Origin: Allacma fusca
Lineage: Eukaryota; Arthropoda; Collembola; Symphypleona; Sminthuridae
Length of the DNA stretch: 64,000 nucleotides
Direction of reading: 5' to 3'
Assembly (NCBI GenBank): GCA_947179485.1
Contig: OX359250.1
Span: 7,855,873 to 7,919,872, forward strand
In this document: piece after piece, positions 60,505-64,000 of the stretch
How positions within the stretch are numbered: the stretch's first letter is position 1
Layout of the letters: the number at the start of each line of letters is the position of its first letter
The notes under the pieces: model-generated
The model's database searches: none
Seen by the model: the letters and a program-made list of their open reading frames with translations, nothing else
Told to the model about the DNA's origin: nothing
Translations under genes and position numbers: made by a program

Positions 60505-60506
60505 TA

Positions 60507-61505
60507 TTTCTAAATCCTCATTTGTTTTATCGGACAGATAACGTTTTACAACCATATTATTGTATTAAATATTAGAATTTCAGGGCGTTAATATTGATCA
60601 AAGTACTGCAATGTTAGTATGCGTTATAAATCATTTCGATATTTGGGGCTTGCAAATTATTTTTTGAGATTATTGCTTACTTTGTTGCTTTAGTACTCGA
60701 AATATCGAAAATTGTAGCAGTACGATTCACAAAATGTGACTGTAAATAATTTTGCTTCTAATCGGAGGGTTCGCATACTACGAGTGTGGCATAATCAAGC
60801 ATATACATACCTAAATGTACATACGTATAAGCATGTAAGCAATGTTGTCAGGCAGTTTTGCGGGACCTGTTCATGGGTTTAGAAAATCATCTAGAGGTCT
60901 AGAAAGTTTGAATCCGACTGATACGGCAATAGATACTGGATTTTGAATTACACTTATTCCGGGTACTTCAAGAGTGTAACCGGAAATATCCCTCAGGCAG
61001 ATGATTTAACGGTGAAAGAATGTATGTTTTCAGGTATAGTGTCTTCATAGCTTTGTTATAGTGACGAGTCATTCAAAATCCTTTTTTTCAGGGTAGGGAC
61101 AAAAGGATATTATACTACAGCTTTTTCGGCAGCAAGAATTTTTCAAAAAGTTGAAACTTCTACAGACAGCAAAACATCGTCAAAAATTAACTTGGTGTGT
61201 AAAATAATTTTGAAACTCGTTACAAGATGAGCAGCGTGTTAGTGGTAAGTGCAGTATACAATAATTTTAATCCAGATTTACCTAACTGCTATTTCTGATT
61301 TTAAAAACCGTATCTCGTTCTGGAACACTGAATTGAGAGTTTGTGACGAAGTAACAAGTGAATTTAACATCAGAAAGGATATAAATGAACTACAGCTCCG
61401 CCACTAAATGGAACCCAGCAGTCCAAACAAATTTTTTAAGATTGCAACTTAGCAGCTCAATACTTTAATTTGTGGATTCATCCAGCGTTCATCCAGCAGG
61501 GCAGA
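60507..61505. promoter_or_regulatory. Upstream region of the ABCA gene
   Basis: About 1 kb between the MITE and the ABCA start codon. It should contain the promoter and possibly a 5' UTR exon, but I see no clear core-promoter motif and no coding exon. Confidence 0.35.
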
Positions 61506-63912
61506 ATGGAGAAAAATCCAGTTTCACTAAAGTTCAGAAGGCTTTTGCTGCTAATATGGAAGAATATGATTTTGAGAAAACGCCATTGGATTATTACGTC
61601 CTTCCAAGTTTTCCTACCAGTAATTTTAGTTGTAGGATTTACAACTGCCAACAAAGCTACCTCAACCGGGGAACGGCAACAATCCGGACAACCAGAACCA
61701 CCACCAGGACCGAGACATGGAATAGTACAAGAAAATAATTCTAGAGCTAATAATTCGTTATAGCTGAAACTACAGTCAAAACTTTATATAACGGATGCTT
61801 TTACGATCAGTTTTAATACGTAAAAAAATATTCGTTACATGTACCCGTCTGAAGCCCTTAAACGGGGTTTGGAAGAGCCAAGATAGTCCGTTACAAATAA
61901 TATTATAATCATCCCTTATAGAGAGATTTGACTGTATAAAACTGAAAATGCTTCAAAACATTCCTTTCTTGAAAAAATGCATTCTCCTATATAGATGGAG
62001 ATGGCAAGAGTCGCGATAGAACTGAATAACACAAGAGTGGCGTATGCTCCTAGCAATGCATTTACTGACAAGATGATCAAAAACCTTGTGGATTCAATTA
62101 ACGCCTTCAACCTAGGGACAGTTGTTATAGGTATGTATCATTATGCTTGTACTCATAGTATCGCAGATGACCCATGCTAAACAGAACTGGAATGTTGTAG
62201 TTTTGAAGTACATTTTTACGCAATACTGTTCATTCGTCAGATATTATGATTGCTCAACATAATGTGCAATGACTGGTTTACAAGAATTTTGGGCCGTAAT
62301 ATTATCATGAATACAGTCTCCTACTGAAGATATAATTTACAGATCTTAAGTTGGCTTTTTGTAACAGACTGGAAAGGGTTTCCCAGCGAATCTGCGATTG
62401 AGAGGACAGTAAAACATCAGTTCCTGAAAGAAAGGGAGTATCGACGGGTTCCTTCAAATGATATTTCAGCAGCGGTCATATTTACAAAAACGTTCAATAG
62501 CGTCAGTAACGTTCCACCAGAAGGGGTGTACTCATACACGCTCAGATTTGTTCGAGATGAAGCAAAAACTGCTGATTTATTTCCTACTCACGGGCCATCA
62601 GGTTATGGTCGTTGTTTTTAATGTTAACGCTCATACAAATAATTTTCTTGGATATTTTTGAAAATTCACAAAATAATTTTCTGGAACAATATCAGTTTTT
62701 GTATGTAATCATTTTCATTAATACTAATATTAATACTAATACATATTACAGGACATGACTCATACATGAGCATAGGATTCATAGGCTTACAATTGTTGCT
62801 GGATCACGCTCTTATAAAAGAGATAACCTCGACCGGAATAAACTCGGTTAGAATAGGATTTTGTCCATTTCACTTGAGTAATATCTATTTTGATATTAAT
62901 GTTCTATTTGAATCAAAACAAGTCTCATATTATTCCTTCCAGACTTTATATATCGAGACCATGCCATCAATCTCTTATGACAAACCCAAAAGTAGCAACG
63001 ATGTCATGGACAGGGTATGGTCAACTTTGGTTTGGAGTTTCATTTTTATTGTGCCATCAGTGGTTAGAGAAATCGTGAGCGAAAGAGAATCTGGAATTAA
63101 GGTGACAAAGACCAAAGTCAATTAGTTTTTTAAGAATTTTTGAACATAGCCCTTAAGTATGGCTTTTATGTTAGGAGTTGATGAGGATAATGGGATTACC
63201 CAATTGGATGCACTTGCTGGGATGGATTATCGACTCTATAGCATTTCTGACCATTACAGTGACTGTGGTTGCTTATCTCCTGAATTCTTCAAAGATCTTT
63301 ACAGACGGTGGTATATTTCGGGGTTGGATTCTTATATTCGTTTATTGCATGGAATCCGTCGCCATGTGCATCTTCATTGCGTCCTTTTTTGAACAACGTG
63401 AGTCCATTCTTCTGCAGAATAATGTGAACGCTGACTTTTCAGTTTTTCTAACTTAAATTGCCACGAGGGTTATATTGTTTCAAATTTTTACTCCCATAGC
63501 TGCACTTGCAACCACCCTTGGATTTTTGGTTTGGACATTGACTTTCGTCTTAGATATGATAATCCGCGGATACTACAACTCCCTGAATACTTACTTAGTG
63601 CCTTTCCTAGGGATAATTCCAAACGTGGGACTTTCTTTGTGTCTCACAAACATGCATGAATTTGAGACCCTAGGTATTTTAGCTTAGATTTTAATGAGAT
63701 TGCATTGATAGAGTATGGCATTAGGGTTGGGTTGTGGTTGGAAGTGCTTATTTGAAACTCTATCGGTATTTAACAATGATTGGTTACCTCTAGGCCCCAC
63801 ATTGATTGTCATGGCTATCAGCATTTTTTTGTATTTGCTGCTAGCATTGTATGTGGAGAACATAATGTCATTTACTTATGGAGTACGGCAGCCTTGGCAC
63901 TATATCTTTACG
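61506..63912 (+). CDS. ABC transporter subfamily A (ABCA), N-terminal half, truncated by the window edge
   Basis: Full-size lipid-type ABC exporter; the window covers the first transmembrane half up to just before nucleotide-binding domain 1. Eight exons in phase: 61506-61724, 61995-62130, 62368-62601, 62752-62846, 62943-63101, 63175-63397, 63500-63673, 63725-63912 (about 476 residues). Family signs: KFRRLLLLIWKNMILRKRHW then a membrane helix at the N-terminus; VAYAPSNAFTDKMIKNL; YTLRFVRDE; MSIGFIGLQLLLDHALIKE; RESGIK then ELMRIMGLPNWMHLLGW; several membrane helices; and GVRQPWHYIF, the segment that precedes the first ATPase domain. The first extracellular loop is short (about 200 residues), more like ABCA3 than ABCA1. 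Exon 1 ends at a weak donor (ATA then gtacaa). Exon 8 starts at 63725, not at the nearer ag at 63711, which breaks the frame. Intron 4 (96 bp) lacks a stop and could be retained. Confidence 0.9.
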
Positions 63913-64000
63913 GTAATTTCGTAAATGCTCTCTTGTAGTAACTGAATCTGATATTAAGTAGGGAACATTTTTAAACTTTTTAAACTCTGGGATTTGCCCC
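63913..64000. other. ABCA intron, cut by the window end
   Basis: Follows the donor gtaatt after exon 8. A possible acceptor near 63962 (ttaagtag) is followed by sequence that does not resemble the next ABCA segment, so the next exon is probably outside. Confidence 0.5.

Noticed and set aside
61470..61505. Upstream extension of the ABCA start
   Set aside because: It begins at TTG, not ATG. The ATG at 61506 precedes the conserved N-terminal segment directly.
63712..63724. Nearest acceptor for ABCA exon 8
   Set aside because: Using ag at 63710-63711 gives the wrong phase and an early stop; ag at 63723-63724 keeps the frame and yields the expected G-L-G-x-G-W segment.

Overview
The window is animal nuclear DNA, most likely from an arthropod. 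It is AT-rich, its genes are built of many short exons with GT-AG introns, mostly 50-150 bp, and it carries degenerate DNA transposons. One gene is a secreted Q/P-rich protein with a peritrophin-A chitin-binding domain, which is a cuticle protein type. The axonemal dynein and DRC genes imply motile cilia or flagellate sperm. I cannot name the species; a non-dipteran hexapod such as a springtail would fit, but that is a guess.

Layout. 1-8606 (minus) is the 5' part of an axonemal inner-arm dynein heavy chain of the DNAH10 (I1/f beta) type, with 28 exons joined in phase, running off the left edge. 8607-10220 is a divergent intergenic region holding a long imperfect inverted repeat. 10221-15656 (plus) is the dynein regulatory complex subunit DRC7, 13 exons. 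15657-26373 is gene-poor, with an intact-ended hAT-like non-autonomous transposon (16936-18605, 8-bp target duplication), microsatellites and one orphan exon candidate. 26374-29331 (plus) is a TMCO4-type (DUF726) alpha/beta-hydrolase membrane protein, 11 exons. 29332-41167 is a 12-kb gene desert with one unexplained cysteine-rich ORF pair. 41168-45290 (plus) is a secreted chitin-binding, Q/P-rich protein (CPAP1-like). 45291-47575 is a convergent gap. 47576-56451 (minus) is DNA polymerase theta (helicase and A-family polymerase), 19 exons, complete. 56452-61505 holds a 13-bp AT-rich minisatellite and a pogo/Tigger-like MITE flanked by TA. 61506-63912 (plus) is the first half of an ABCA-family transporter running off the right edge.

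How the genes relate. DNAH10 and DRC7 are head to head and both products work on the 96-nm axonemal repeat (inner-arm dynein and its N-DRC regulator), so shared control from the 1.6-kb spacer is plausible. The other genes (lipase-like membrane protein, cuticle protein, microhomology end-joining polymerase, lipid transporter) show no functional link to each other. All exon boundaries are my own reading of splice signals plus reading-frame continuity and family resemblance; no alignment or transcript data were used.
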